The position numbers and the translations under genes were made by a program. A stretch of DNA of 64,000 nt from Lachnospiraceae bacterium (GTDB lineage Bacteria; Bacillota; Clostridia; Lachnospirales; Lachnospiraceae), in NCBI GenBank assembly GCA_902381685.1, contig LR698958.1:2155030-2219029 (forward strand), written 5' to 3'. The notes beneath the pieces were generated by a model. That model was not told the DNA's origin. It did no database searches and saw nothing but the letters and a program-made list of their open reading frames with translations. This document shows, in pieces, positions 8,109-15,545 of the stretch. Position 1 is the first letter of the stretch, and every line of letters begins with the position of its first letter.

Positions 8109-8513
8109 ATGCCAGCATTAAAATATAGCCGACAGCGTGAATCCATCAAAGAGTACCTAATGAGTACGAAGGAACACCCTACTGCAGATATGGTGTATCT
8201 TCATGTGAAACAGGAATTTCCTAATATAAGTTTAGGGACTGTATATAGAAACCTTAATCTTTTAGCGGATATTGGAGAAATCATAAAAATTTCCACTTTA
8301 AACGGCGGTGACCGGTTTGACGGGACTACAACTCCACACTATCACTTTTTCTGTACGGATTGCGGTGCTGTCTTAGATTTGGATATGGATAATATAGAAA
8401 CTATTAATCATATTGCCGGCAAAAACTTTGATGGAGAAATTGACACTCACAACATTACTTTTTACGGTCGTTGTGGAGACTGTGTAAAAAATGCAAAAGT
8501 TTTAAAAATGTGA
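8109..8513 (+). CDS. perR: Fur-family peroxide regulator, PerR-like
   Basis: The 134-residue repressor has a winged helix with the recognition helix SLGTVYRNLNLL (about 41-52). A dimerisation domain with structural zinc ligands C82/C85 and C122/C125 follows. The RFD (D71) and HYH (77-79) residues correspond to the metal site of PerR, which senses peroxide by histidine oxidation. The start at 8109 has AAAGGAGG upstream. A reverse rubrerythrin gene follows directly, and palindromic PerR-like sites lie in both promoters. Fur or Zur cannot be excluded, but the target gene favours PerR. Confidence 0.85.
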   Translation: MPALKYSRQRESIKEYLMSTKEHPTADMVYLHVKQEFPNISLGTVYRNLNLLADIGEIIKISTLNGGDRFDGTTTPHYHFFCTDCGAVLDLDMDNIETINHIAGKNFDGEIDTHNITFYGRCGDCVKNAKVLKM

Positions 8514-8575
8514 TTGACATTTAAAACTTAATGTGGTAAATTAATATCAGTAACAATTACTAATATTGATAACTA
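8514..8575 (+). promoter_or_regulatory. Rubrerythrin promoter and operator
   Basis: TTGACA (8514-8519) and TAAATT (8537-8542) are 17 bp apart. A palindrome AGTAACAATTACT (8549-8561) lies over the predicted start, followed by TAATATTGATAACTA. The layout resembles the perR promoter and suggests control by the same repressor. Confidence 0.5.
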
Positions 8576-8616
8576 AAAAATAATAATAAATCAAAAAAGA
8601 AAAGGAGAGATTTAAC

Positions 8617-9159
8617 ATGAAAAAATTTGTATGTACAGTATGCGGTTATGTTTACGAAGGAGAGGCTGCTCCGGCAGAATGTCCACAGTGCCATGTAGGG
8701 GCTGAAAAATTCAAAGAAATGTCAGGAGAGAGAGAATGGGCAGCAGAACACGTTGTAGGTGTTGCTAAAGGTGTTAGTGAAGACATCGTTGCTGATTTAA
8801 GAGCAAACTTTGAAGGTGAATGTTCAGAAGTTGGTATGTATCTTGCAATGGCTAGAGTTGCTCACAGAGAAGGATATCCAGAAATCGGATTATACTGGGA
8901 AAAAGCAGCTTGGGAAGAAGCAGAACACGCTGCAAAATTTGCTGAATTATTAGGTGAAGTTGTAACAGACAGCACAAAGAAAAACCTTGAAATGAGAGTA
9001 GAAGCTGAAAACGGTGCTACAGCAGGTAAATTTGACCTTGCAAAACGTGCTAAAGCAGCTAACTTAGACGCTATCCATGATACAGTTCATGAAATGGCAA
9101 GAGACGAAGCTCGTCACGGAAAAGCATTTGAAGGACTTCTTAACAGATACTTTGGCTAA
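8617..9159 (+). CDS. Reverse rubrerythrin (peroxide-detoxifying)
   Basis: The 180-residue protein has the domain order of reverse rubrerythrin: an N-terminal rubredoxin iron site (C6-x2-C9, C22-x2-C25), then a ferritin-like diiron four-helix bundle with repeated Glu and ExxH motifs ([17 protein letters not shown]). In clostridia such proteins reduce hydrogen peroxide and oxygen with NAD(P)H-derived electrons and belong to the PerR regulon. It has a strong ribosome site (AAAGGAGAG). Its codon usage looks that of a highly expressed gene. It directly follows perR with its own promoter. Confidence 0.92.
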   Translation: MKKFVCTVCGYVYEGEAAPAECPQCHVGAEKFKEMSGEREWAAEHVVGVAKGVSEDIVADLRANFEGECSEVGMYLAMARVAHREGYPEIGLYWEKAAWEEAEHAAKFAELLGEVVTDSTKKNLEMRVEAENGATAGKFDLAKRAKAANLDAIHDTVHEMARDEARHGKAFEGLLNRYFG

Positions 9160-9172
9160 GAATAAAGAATTC

Positions 9173-9202
9173 GGGAGTGAATGTAAATTCACTCCCTTTT
9201 TT
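9173..9202. terminator. Rubrerythrin terminator
   Basis: GGGAGTGA (9173-9180) and TCACTCCC (9189-9196) form an 8-bp stem followed by TTTTTT on the plus strand. Confidence 0.88.
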
Positions 9203-9212
9203 GTATTGAACT

Positions 9213-9803
9213 CTATTCTTTTACAATCACTCCGCTGCGGATTAAAACCGGTCTGAGGGCATTATATAAAAATGCTACTAAAATAATGGAAACAACAGCA
9301 TTTACAAATGTTGTCACCGCACTTAATTTTGCCAGCACCTCTGCCATTTTTTGCGGTTGACCAAAAATGATCATTTTGTAAAAATAAGAAACAAGCGGAT
9401 CAGCAATTATATTAAATCCTAACCCTGCCGCTGCCGCCAACGTACTCCATTTCAAAATATATTTCTTATCCGTACTCTGATTAATCTTTGCCACACGGTG
9501 TGCAACAAATCCTGTAATCAATCCGATGCACAATTTCAAAATAAATGTTTTCGGTGCAACCGTAATGTAAATCGGATCCATAATATCTGCTATTCCCATG
9601 CCGATTGCCCCTGCCAGACCTCCGTACACACCACCAAGCATCAGCGCTGCCAAAACACAAACCGCATTTCCCAAATGCAATGATGATGCATCTCCTCCCG
9701 GCGTCGGTATTTTTATCTGCAGAAATGTAAATACGACAAAGCAAAGTGCCGCCATAACCGCTGTCTGTGAAATTTTCATTAATGTACTCTTTTTCTTATT
9801 CAT
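9213..9803 (-). CDS. ECF transporter S component (DUF1393-like)
   Basis: The 196-residue membrane protein has about five or six hydrophobic helices. Its motif set fits ECF vitamin transporter substrate-binding subunits of the DUF1393 / ECF-ribofla_trS type: IKIPTPGG, then SSLHLGNAVCVLAALMLGG, GGLAGAIGMGIADI and APKTFILK. It would pair with EcfA/EcfT energising units encoded elsewhere. The ligand cannot be told from sequence; relatives carry hydroxymethylpyrimidine, pyridoxine, tryptophan or queuosine precursors. The ribosome site is AAAGGAG. No riboswitch is visible in the 90-base gap upstream. Confidence 0.8.
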   Translation of the reverse strand: MNKKKSTLMKISQTAVMAALCFVVFTFLQIKIPTPGGDASSLHLGNAVCVLAALMLGGVYGGLAGAIGMGIADIMDPIYITVAPKTFILKLCIGLITGFVAHRVAKINQSTDKKYILKWSTLAAAAGLGFNIIADPLVSYFYKMIIFGQPQKMAEVLAKLSAVTTFVNAVVSIILVAFLYNALRPVLIRSGVIVKE

Positions 9804-9893
9804 TCTTCTTCACTCCTTTATTAGAATGAATACATATTAGCACATATCTGGATTTATCAAAACCGCCAGTTATTACATTTTTAACCATGCCAG

Positions 9894-11480
9894 TTATTTC
9901 TGATTTGCAGGTTCGATGACAATGGTTTTTCCTTTAATTTTTACATTTTTCATTGCCAGCAATACGTCTTTCGCGTATTCTCTCGGCACTTCTACGAATG
10001 TATATTTGTCAAACATGTCAATTGTTCCAATAAGTTTTCCCGGCATTCCCGTTTCGCCTGCCAAAGCACCCAAAATGTCTCCCGGTTTTGCCTTCTGTTT
10101 TTTACCGATATTGATAAATAATCTTACCATTCCCGGTTCTTCCGCTCCTGTATCGCCAAAGTCCATTTCTTCCTGTTCTTCTTCGGAAGTCATTCCGGTG
10201 CACATTTTTAAGAATGCAGCCGCCATATCCATTGCCGTATAGTCAGAATCGTTTACTCTTTCCTGAATTGCATTTATCATTAAAGTTAAATCTTCGTTTA
10301 CGATAATCTGGTCGATGTCGTCCAAAATATTTTCCATTTTTGTTGTGGCAACATCATTTAACGACGGTACTTTCTGCGCATAAATTTTTGTTTTGCAGTA
10401 GCGCTGTATCTCTTTTAATTTATAAACCTCTTTTCCCGATACGAAAGAGAATGAACGTCCTACTCGCCCTGCACGCCCCGTTCTTCCGATTCGGTGTACA
10501 TAGTATTCATCGTCCTGCGGCAAATCATAATTAAATACTGCTTCCACTTCGTCCACATCAATTCCTCTGGCTGCGACATCTGTCGCCACCAAAATATCCG
10601 TTTTCCCGCTGCGGAATCCCTGCATCACACGGTCGCGCTGTACCTGTTTCATGTCTCCATGCAGTCCTGCGGCAAAATATCCGCGCCCCAAAAGAGAAGT
10701 CACAAGCAAATCCACCTGTTTTTTCGTGTTGCAGAATACGACAGAGAGTTTCGGTGTGTAAATATCCAGAAGACGTGCCAGAACTTCCTCTTTGTTTTTT
10801 GGTTTGACTTCATAATAAAACTGTTCGATATTCGGAACGGTCAGTTCTTTTTTTGTTACTTTAATTACCTCTGCTTTTTTCTGGAATTTTTTTGTGATTT
10901 CCATAATTGCTTTCGGCATTGTTGCGGAGAAAAGAACTGTCTGTCGTTCTTCCGGAACTCCCTCCAAAATCGTTTCAATATCCTCACGGAATCCCATGTT
11001 TAACATCTCGTCCGCCTCATCAAGCACAACCGTATGCACCTGCTCCATTTTGATCGTTTTTCTTCGCATATGATCCATGACACGCCCCGGTGTTCCGATA
11101 ATGATTTGTGTTCCGTTTTTCAGAGAACGAATCTGCTTAACAATCTCCTGTCCCCCATAAATTGGAAGCACCTTTATTCCATGCATATATTTTGCCAGAT
11201 TTCTGATTTCATCGGCCACCTGAATTGCAAGTTCTCTCGTCGGACAAAGCACGATTCCCTGCAATTTTTTGTTTTTAGGGTTTACCTTCTGTAAAAGCGG
11301 AATGCCAAATGCCGCCGTTTTCCCTGTTCCTGTCTGTGCCTGCCCGATAATATCTTTTCCTTCTAAAATAACAGGAATTGCCTTTGCCTGAATAGGAGAC
11401 GCCTCCTCAAATCCCATATATTTTACTGCCTTTTGAATTTCCGGACAAATCCCCAACTGCTCAAATTTTATATTTTCCAT
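9894..11480 (-). CDS. DEAD-box RNA helicase (CshA/DeaD type) with DbpA-like RNA-binding end
   Basis: The 528-residue ATP-dependent RNA helicase has the full motif set: Q motif, AQTGTGKT (48-55), PTRELA (80-85), DEAD (154-157), SAT, and HRIGRTGRAGR in the second RecA domain. A C-terminal DbpA-type RNA-binding domain (about 450-525) ends in VIEP. Such helicases unwind rRNA and mRNA structures and support cold growth and ribosome assembly. The gene stands alone between divergent and convergent neighbours. A leader of about 90 bases contains an intrinsic terminator before the start codon, so expression is probably set by attenuation. Confidence 0.93.
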   Translation of the reverse strand: MENIKFEQLGICPEIQKAVKYMGFEEASPIQAKAIPVILEGKDIIGQAQTGTGKTAAFGIPLLQKVNPKNKKLQGIVLCPTRELAIQVADEIRNLAKYMHGIKVLPIYGGQEIVKQIRSLKNGTQIIIGTPGRVMDHMRRKTIKMEQVHTVVLDEADEMLNMGFREDIETILEGVPEERQTVLFSATMPKAIMEITKKFQKKAEVIKVTKKELTVPNIEQFYYEVKPKNKEEVLARLLDIYTPKLSVVFCNTKKQVDLLVTSLLGRGYFAAGLHGDMKQVQRDRVMQGFRSGKTDILVATDVAARGIDVDEVEAVFNYDLPQDDEYYVHRIGRTGRAGRVGRSFSFVSGKEVYKLKEIQRYCKTKIYAQKVPSLNDVATTKMENILDDIDQIIVNEDLTLMINAIQERVNDSDYTAMDMAAAFLKMCTGMTSEEEQEEMDFGDTGAEEPGMVRLFINIGKKQKAKPGDILGALAGETGMPGKLIGTIDMFDKYTFVEVPREYAKDVLLAMKNVKIKGKTIVIEPANQK

Positions 11481-11483
11481 CTA

Positions 11484-11555
11484 TTATTCCCTTCTACAAT
11501 CATAATTTTCTATGTATCCAAAAAAATACCCTTCACTCGTCATAAGTAAAGGGTA
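11484..11555 (-). promoter_or_regulatory. Leader attenuator of the DEAD-box helicase gene
   Basis: On the minus strand TACCCTTTACT and AGTGAAGGGTA (11-bp stem with one G-U pair, + positions 11555-11545 and 11537-11527) are followed by seven T. This is an intrinsic terminator lying between the promoter and the start codon of the helicase. A 19-codon frame begins at ATG 11543 in the loop, runs through the terminator (MTSEGYFFGYIENYD) and stops at 11484-11486, just before the helicase start. Translation of it, if real, would disrupt the hairpin; it lacks an obvious ribosome site. Confidence 0.65.
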
Positions 11556-11575
11556 CTCACAAAGCACTGTCGACT

Positions 11576-11604
11576 ATCATAACAGAATCACTTCTGTTTG
11601 TCAA
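11576..11604 (-). promoter_or_regulatory. Sigma-A promoter of the helicase leader
   Basis: On the minus strand a perfect TTGACA (11604-11599) and TATGAT (11581-11576) are spaced by 17 bp. The predicted start is near 11569, upstream of the terminator at 11555-11520. Confidence 0.8.
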
Positions 11605-11629
11605 ATTTTTATAAAATTTCCTTTTTTTC

Positions 11630-11690
11630 TTGATATATAGGTATATTTGGTGTAGTATTTGAATATGCTTAATGTAGTATTTAATACTAC
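11630..11690 (+). promoter_or_regulatory. Promoter and palindromic operator before the hemolysin III gene
   Basis: TTGATA (11630-11635) and TAGTAT (11653-11658) are 17 bp apart. A perfect 17-bp palindrome, GTAGTATT-T-AATACTAC, lies at 11674-11690. A direct half-site GTAGTATTT overlaps the -10 at 11652-11660, 22 bp (two helical turns) upstream. A second possible promoter (TTGAAT with TAATAC) overlaps the palindrome. This looks like a repressor operator; the regulator is unknown. Confidence 0.55.
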
Positions 11691-11723
11691 TTGTATTTTT
11701 TTATTGATTAGGAGGGAGTATTT

Positions 11724-12386
11724 ATGTTGATGAAAGCGAAAAAATTAAAAGATCCGGCAAGCGCCATTACACATTTTATCGGTATGGTTGCTGCAATCAT
11801 CGCAGCCGCACCACTTTTATTTAGGGCATGGCATAAACCTGATAAAATATATTTTGTTTCTTTTGCGGTGTATATTATAAGCGTTATTCTTCTCTATACG
11901 GCGAGTACGGTGTATCACTCTTTGGATATTTCAGAGAAGATAAATAAACGCCTGAAAAAATTTGACCACATGATGATTTCCGTTTTAATTGCAGGAAGTT
12001 ATACGCCTATATGTTTGATTGCATTGAAAGGTAAGGTAGGATATACCCTCTTGGCAATCGTATGGGGAATCGCAATTTTGGGTATTCTGATTAAAGCATT
12101 TTGGATATATTGTCCGAAATGGTTTTCTTCCGTTTTATATATCGCAATGGGGTGGACCTGTGTCCTTGCTTTTCCGCAGATTTATCACACTCTGTCTACA
12201 CCGGCTTTTATATGGCTTTTAGTTGGAGGAATTATTTATACAATCGGCGGAGTGATTTACGGATTGAAACTGCCTATATTTAATAAGAAACATCACAACT
12301 TCGGCAGCCACGAAATTTTCCACCTGTTTGTTATGGGCGGAACTGCCTGCCATTTTGTTGTCATGTATGTGTATCTGCTCGGATAA
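11724..12386 (+). CDS. Hemolysin III / PAQR-family membrane protein (YqfA-like)
   Basis: The 220-residue protein has seven hydrophobic segments. It carries the PAQR/HlyIII signature residues: DPASAITHFIG near the start, YTASTVYHSL, KFDHMMISVLIAGSYTP, and FGSHEIFHLFVMGG with the paired histidines near the end. These residues bind zinc in PAQR proteins. The bacterial role is unsettled; YqfA is linked to membrane fluidity or lipid homeostasis. The ribosome site GGAGGG precedes ATG 11724. The gene is monocistronic, with a palindromic operator-like sequence upstream. Confidence 0.88.
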   Translation: MLMKAKKLKDPASAITHFIGMVAAIIAAAPLLFRAWHKPDKIYFVSFAVYIISVILLYTASTVYHSLDISEKINKRLKKFDHMMISVLIAGSYTPICLIALKGKVGYTLLAIVWGIAILGILIKAFWIYCPKWFSSVLYIAMGWTCVLAFPQIYHTLSTPAFIWLLVGGIIYTIGGVIYGLKLPIFNKKHHNFGSHEIFHLFVMGGTACHFVVMYVYLLG

Positions 12387-12397
12387 CCATTTAACAT

Positions 12398-12441
12398 AAT
12401 AGACGGGAGAACTCTAAACGCTTCTCCCGTCTATTAATTTT
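12398..12441 (+). terminator. Terminator after the hemolysin III gene
   Basis: AATAGACGGGAGA (12398-12410) pairs with TCTCCCGTCTATT (12423-12435), followed by AATTTTT. The stem overlaps the last codons of the convergent GIY-YIG gene. Confidence 0.8.
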
Positions 12442-12665
12442 TCTTTTTCTTTTCTTCGCATCTGCTTAATGGCGTATTCTCTTTTCATTGCCTCCTGCTT
12501 TGTCGGGAACGTTTCATAATATACTAAAGTAACCGGCGTTCTCGTCTTCGTATATTTTGCCCCTTTTCCTTCATTGTGGCTCTGTATTCTTTTCTCCAGG
12601 TCATTTGTCCAGCCCGTATATAAAGTACCGTCACTGCATCGGACAATGTATGTATAGTTTTCCAT
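12414..12665 (-). CDS. GIY-YIG nuclease domain protein (UPF0213/YhbQ-like)
   Basis: The 83-residue single-domain protein has the GIY-YIG core in variant form (Y-T-Y-I-V, Y-T-G-W-T), the conserved arginine in LEKRIQSHN and a catalytic glutamate in QEAMKREYAIKQ. Small stand-alone members of this family (YhbQ/YazA) have proposed roles in DNA repair, but their function is not well known. It begins 2 bp after the upstream gene, so it is co-transcribed and probably translationally coupled with it. Confidence 0.88.
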   Translation of the reverse strand: MENYTYIVRCSDGTLYTGWTNDLEKRIQSHNEGKGAKYTKTRTPVTLVYYETFPTKQEAMKREYAIKQMRRKEKEKLIDGRSV

Positions 12666-12667
12666 CT

Positions 12668-12946
12668 CTACTGCAAATCCTCTTGGCTTATTTCAATAGA
12701 TGGATAGTGGGATAAAGTTGTCAAATCTACGTTCAGAGGAACACTATACACCATATAAAATTTTTCCGGATACTTTTCTGATAATTCCTTTATTTTCTCT
12801 TCCGCAATTTCCTTATTCTCTGTCGCATACACAACAGACACCACCCCTGTTTTCCTGCTTTCTGCTTCTTCTACTTCTCCACACAAAATCAATTTTAGCG
12901 GAGCAGTTCCATTAAGTCCCATAGAAATATAATCTTTTTCGTCCAT
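12668..12946 (-). CDS. Hypothetical protein (92 residues)
   Basis: The start ATG 12946 has a perfect AAAGGAGG seven bases upstream; an in-frame upstream ATG has none. The protein is soluble. It shows a SVVYATENKEIAEEKIKELSE segment followed by FYMVYSVPLNVDLTTL, a small alpha/beta pattern. I do not recognise the family. It directly precedes the GIY-YIG gene in a two-gene operon. Confidence 0.75.
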   Translation of the reverse strand: MDEKDYISMGLNGTAPLKLILCGEVEEAESRKTGVVSVVYATENKEIAEEKIKELSEKYPEKFYMVYSVPLNVDLTTLSHYPSIEISQEDLQ

Positions 12947-13042
12947 ACTCTTTTCCTCCTTTTTCTCTTTATTATACTCTCCATTTCCCATATATCAAGC
13001 AAAAAACAGGGCTTGCGCCCTCCCGCTCAAGCCCCGCCTCTT

Positions 13043-13786
13043 CTACTCTCCTAAAAAATCATTTGGATTTATCGGCTGTCCGTCCTTTCTCATCTCAAAA
13101 TAAAGATTGCAGCCTTCCACACTGTAATATTTTGTCGGTTCACTTAAATATCCTAAAACGGTTTTTGCCTCCACCGTATCACCCACATGAACCGGAACTT
13201 CTTTTAACTGCCCGTAAATTGCTTCATAGCCGTTTCCCATATCCACCGTAACTGTTGTCCCTGTCTGGCTTGTGACGTCGATGGATTTTACCACTCCTCT
13301 TGCTACCGACATTACCTGAGTTCCTGCCGCACCCTTTATAATCATTGCCGGATTATATTTATACTGGTCTAATGTAGGGAAATAGACTGTTTTGTCCATA
13401 CTGTAATTTAAAATAACTTCTCCATTTTCGATTGGCCACAAGATTAAATCCTTTTCACTGAATGAAAACTGCGATTTAACCGGCTGTTCTGCCACTACTT
13501 CCGGCTGCTCTTCCACCGTTTCTACCTGTTCCGTTACTTTTGGCTGTTCCTCAATCACATTTTGCTCTTTTTGTGGTGTATTGATAACCAAATCCTGTCC
13601 TCCGCCTGTACTTTCAATTTTTTCCTCTTTCTGTTTCTTCTCTACTTTTGCCAATTCCTTTTTCACTCCGGCTTTGTACTGATTGATGGTATATGTTCCA
13701 ACCATGCCGATTACCGCCACAAAGCAAATCACAGCACCTATCGCCAGGCCATGTCCTCTTTTGGAAGGTCTTAAATTATTTTTCAT
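13043..13786 (-). CDS. spoIIQ: Stage II sporulation protein Q-like, M23 fold with degenerate active site
   Basis: The 247-residue protein has one N-terminal membrane helix (about 15-35), a long Glu/Gln/Pro-rich linker and a C-terminal LytM/M23 domain. SpoIIQ sits in the forespore membrane and binds SpoIIIAH across the intermembrane space during engulfment. The zinc residues of active M23 enzymes (HxxxD and HxH) are replaced here (KYNPAMI and NLYFEM), as in the inactive B. subtilis SpoIIQ. The start at 13786 gives a 6-base spacing from GAGGTG; an ATG at 13792 and a GTG at 13795 are too close. It follows spoIID by 42 bp, the usual clostridial pairing. Confidence 0.87.
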   Translation of the reverse strand: MKNNLRPSKRGHGLAIGAVICFVAVIGMVGTYTINQYKAGVKKELAKVEKKQKEEKIESTGGGQDLVINTPQKEQNVIEEQPKVTEQVETVEEQPEVVAEQPVKSQFSFSEKDLILWPIENGEVILNYSMDKTVYFPTLDQYKYNPAMIIKGAAGTQVMSVARGVVKSIDVTSQTGTTVTVDMGNGYEAIYGQLKEVPVHVGDTVEAKTVLGYLSEPTKYYSVEGCNLYFEMRKDGQPINPNDFLGE

Positions 13787-13828
13787 TTTCATCACCTCTG
13801 ACTTTATTTTTGCCAGAAAGCAACTGCC

Positions 13829-14788
13829 TTATTCTATATTTAATAAAATTTCAGCAACCTCCCTAATTTCCGTCCCCTCAAAAAAATACTGTAGAATTTC
13901 TTCATATGTTTTTCCTTCTTTTGCCATTTCATTTGCCGTATGCTGGCTCAATCCGATACCGTGTCCCACACCTTTTGTCGTGATTTTAAGCATTCCGTTG
14001 CTCTCCTGAAAAGAAAAACAACTGGAGGGAAGTTCCAATGCATTTCTAAATTCTTCCCCCGCATAAATATGTTTTCCAATCCGTACTTTTGTCACATACC
14101 CCGCCGTATCCGTCTGCTTTATCTCAAAATCTTCCTTCGTAAAAGGTTTCTCCGCCTCCTTTTTGTCCACCGCCGCAAGAAACGGCTGACAGTATTCCTT
14201 CACTTCCTCGTAAGATAACTCAAGTGTCTGCAACTGCCATTTGTTCTCTATATCCTTCGGACAGTCTTTTGTCTTTAAATAAGGATAGTTTTCTCCCCCT
14301 AACACTTCATTTCCATTTCGTGTTTTTCCGTTGCTTAGTTGATGAAAGGACGCCGATGCGGGTTTTCCTTTATAGAGAATGGCTTTCCCTTCTGTATCGC
14401 TGACCGCTTTTTTCAGTTTCTTATAAATTTTCCTGCCATTGTCCTTTCCCCATAACTTTTCCATGTCTCCCCGCGTCATATATTCCCCCGAAAAAACAAC
14501 GTCCTTTTTCTCTTCTATTTTTCTGTATAGGTTTGTCCGTGTTATAATCGTCTGTACCTTTAACATTTCCTCATGGTAATCAGGTTGAATCTCTTTCGCT
14601 ACCACTCCCGTCAGATACTCGTCCCATAATACCTTCTTTTCCATGTCTCCCACCTGCACTTTCACATAGAAAGGAGAGTTATCCCCATTTCCATCAATTG
14701 ACTTTCCATTTATCAACACTGTAACAATATAAGGCAACAATAAAAAAGCAAAAAGTACGATACAGATTGTCCTACATTTCTTTTTCAT
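13829..14788 (-). CDS. spoIID: Stage II sporulation protein D
   Basis: The 319-residue protein is the lytic transglycosylase of the SpoIID-SpoIIM-SpoIIP engulfment machine. It has an N-terminal signal anchor (about 6-25), the SpoIID domain start LWDEYLTGVVAKEI (containing the conserved glutamate), the VQTIITRTNLY helix, and the GVGHGIGLSQHTANEMA block typical of the C-terminal domain. The start at 14788 is behind AAAGGAGGGGAG. It forms an operon with spoIIQ and is separated from the upstream gene by a terminator. Confidence 0.92.
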   Translation of the reverse strand: MKKKCRTICIVLFAFLLLPYIVTVLINGKSIDGNGDNSPFYVKVQVGDMEKKVLWDEYLTGVVAKEIQPDYHEEMLKVQTIITRTNLYRKIEEKKDVVFSGEYMTRGDMEKLWGKDNGRKIYKKLKKAVSDTEGKAILYKGKPASASFHQLSNGKTRNGNEVLGGENYPYLKTKDCPKDIENKWQLQTLELSYEEVKEYCQPFLAAVDKKEAEKPFTKEDFEIKQTDTAGYVTKVRIGKHIYAGEEFRNALELPSSCFSFQESNGMLKITTKGVGHGIGLSQHTANEMAKEGKTYEEILQYFFEGTEIREVAEILLNIE

Positions 14789-14822
14789 ACTCCCCTCCTT
14801 TTGAAGAACTTTTCTGCAAATA

Positions 14823-14863
14823 AAAAACACTGTGGTTTATCCTTAAGATATTCCACAGTGTTT
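14823..14863 (-). terminator. Terminator between the membrane protein gene and spoIID
   Basis: AAACACTGTGG and CCACAGTGTTT (11-bp arms, + positions 14853-14863 and 14825-14835) are followed by T residues on the minus strand, right after the stop at 14868. Confidence 0.8.
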
Positions 14864-14867
14864 AAAA

Positions 14868-15533
14868 CTATTCCTCTTCTTCTATTGTCAACTGATTTTC
14901 CGCCATATTTTCTTTTGTATTCTGCTCCGCTCTCCTTCCGAAAATGAACATACAAACAGATTCATAAAATGGAATAATCATACTAAACACAGCGTGCAAA
15001 GTCGCCATATTTACTGTTGTATATCTCTCATAAATTTGGCGATTGATTAGAATTTCCAATCCTCCTTTAATCGCTGCATAAATAACAGAAATAATAATAA
15101 CAAATACAAGAAAAACTACAAAAACCATGAGAAGTCCTGACATTTCCGAATTGGGTACATGGTATCCCATATAATCTCTCATGCGTGATTCTGCCGAAAT
15201 CGCGCTGATTAAAATCGAAATAATCATGAAGAAATACATAACCGCAAAAATCACTCCGTAAATAATCGGTACAATCAGAAGCCATCCCCCCGGTGACTTA
15301 ATACTTCTTTTCTTCAGCGGAATTTCTCCACTTAATTCTCCATGAAAATACGTTCTCGCAAACGGTATAAATGCAAGCCATGAATTCGTTTTTCCCTGAG
15401 CTTTTCCCATTTTATACATTCCGATACCGCGAAAAATAAAACTGATTATCCAACCTAACAGGCACAATCCCAACACAACAAGATAAATTGCCAAGACCGT
15501 CACTGCAACCGTATCTGTCTCATTATAGTACAT
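14868..15533 (-). CDS. Polytopic membrane protein of unknown function
   Basis: The 221-residue protein has about five hydrophobic helices and a charged C-terminal tail (NQLTIEEEE). A cytoplasmic-looking GMYKMGKAQGKTNSWLAFIPFA segment follows the first helix. That motif, a glycine/lysine stretch and then WLAFIPF(A/V)R, is common in uncharacterised Firmicute membrane proteins. I cannot name a function. It begins 12 bp after glgP and ends at its own terminator, so it is the last gene of the ileS-glgP transcript. Confidence 0.75.
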   Translation of the reverse strand: MYYNETDTVAVTVLAIYLVVLGLCLLGWIISFIFRGIGMYKMGKAQGKTNSWLAFIPFARTYFHGELSGEIPLKKRSIKSPGGWLLIVPIIYGVIFAVMYFFMIISILISAISAESRMRDYMGYHVPNSEMSGLLMVFVVFLVFVIIISVIYAAIKGGLEILINRQIYERYTTVNMATLHAVFSMIIPFYESVCMFIFGRRAEQNTKENMAENQLTIEEEE

Positions 15534-15545
15534 TCACATTCCTCC

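Noticed and set aside
11543..11567. GTG start at 11567 extending the helicase mini-ORF to 27 codons as a leaderless peptide
   Set aside because: It would begin at the very 5' end of the predicted transcript with no other support; kept only the shorter frame as a possibility.
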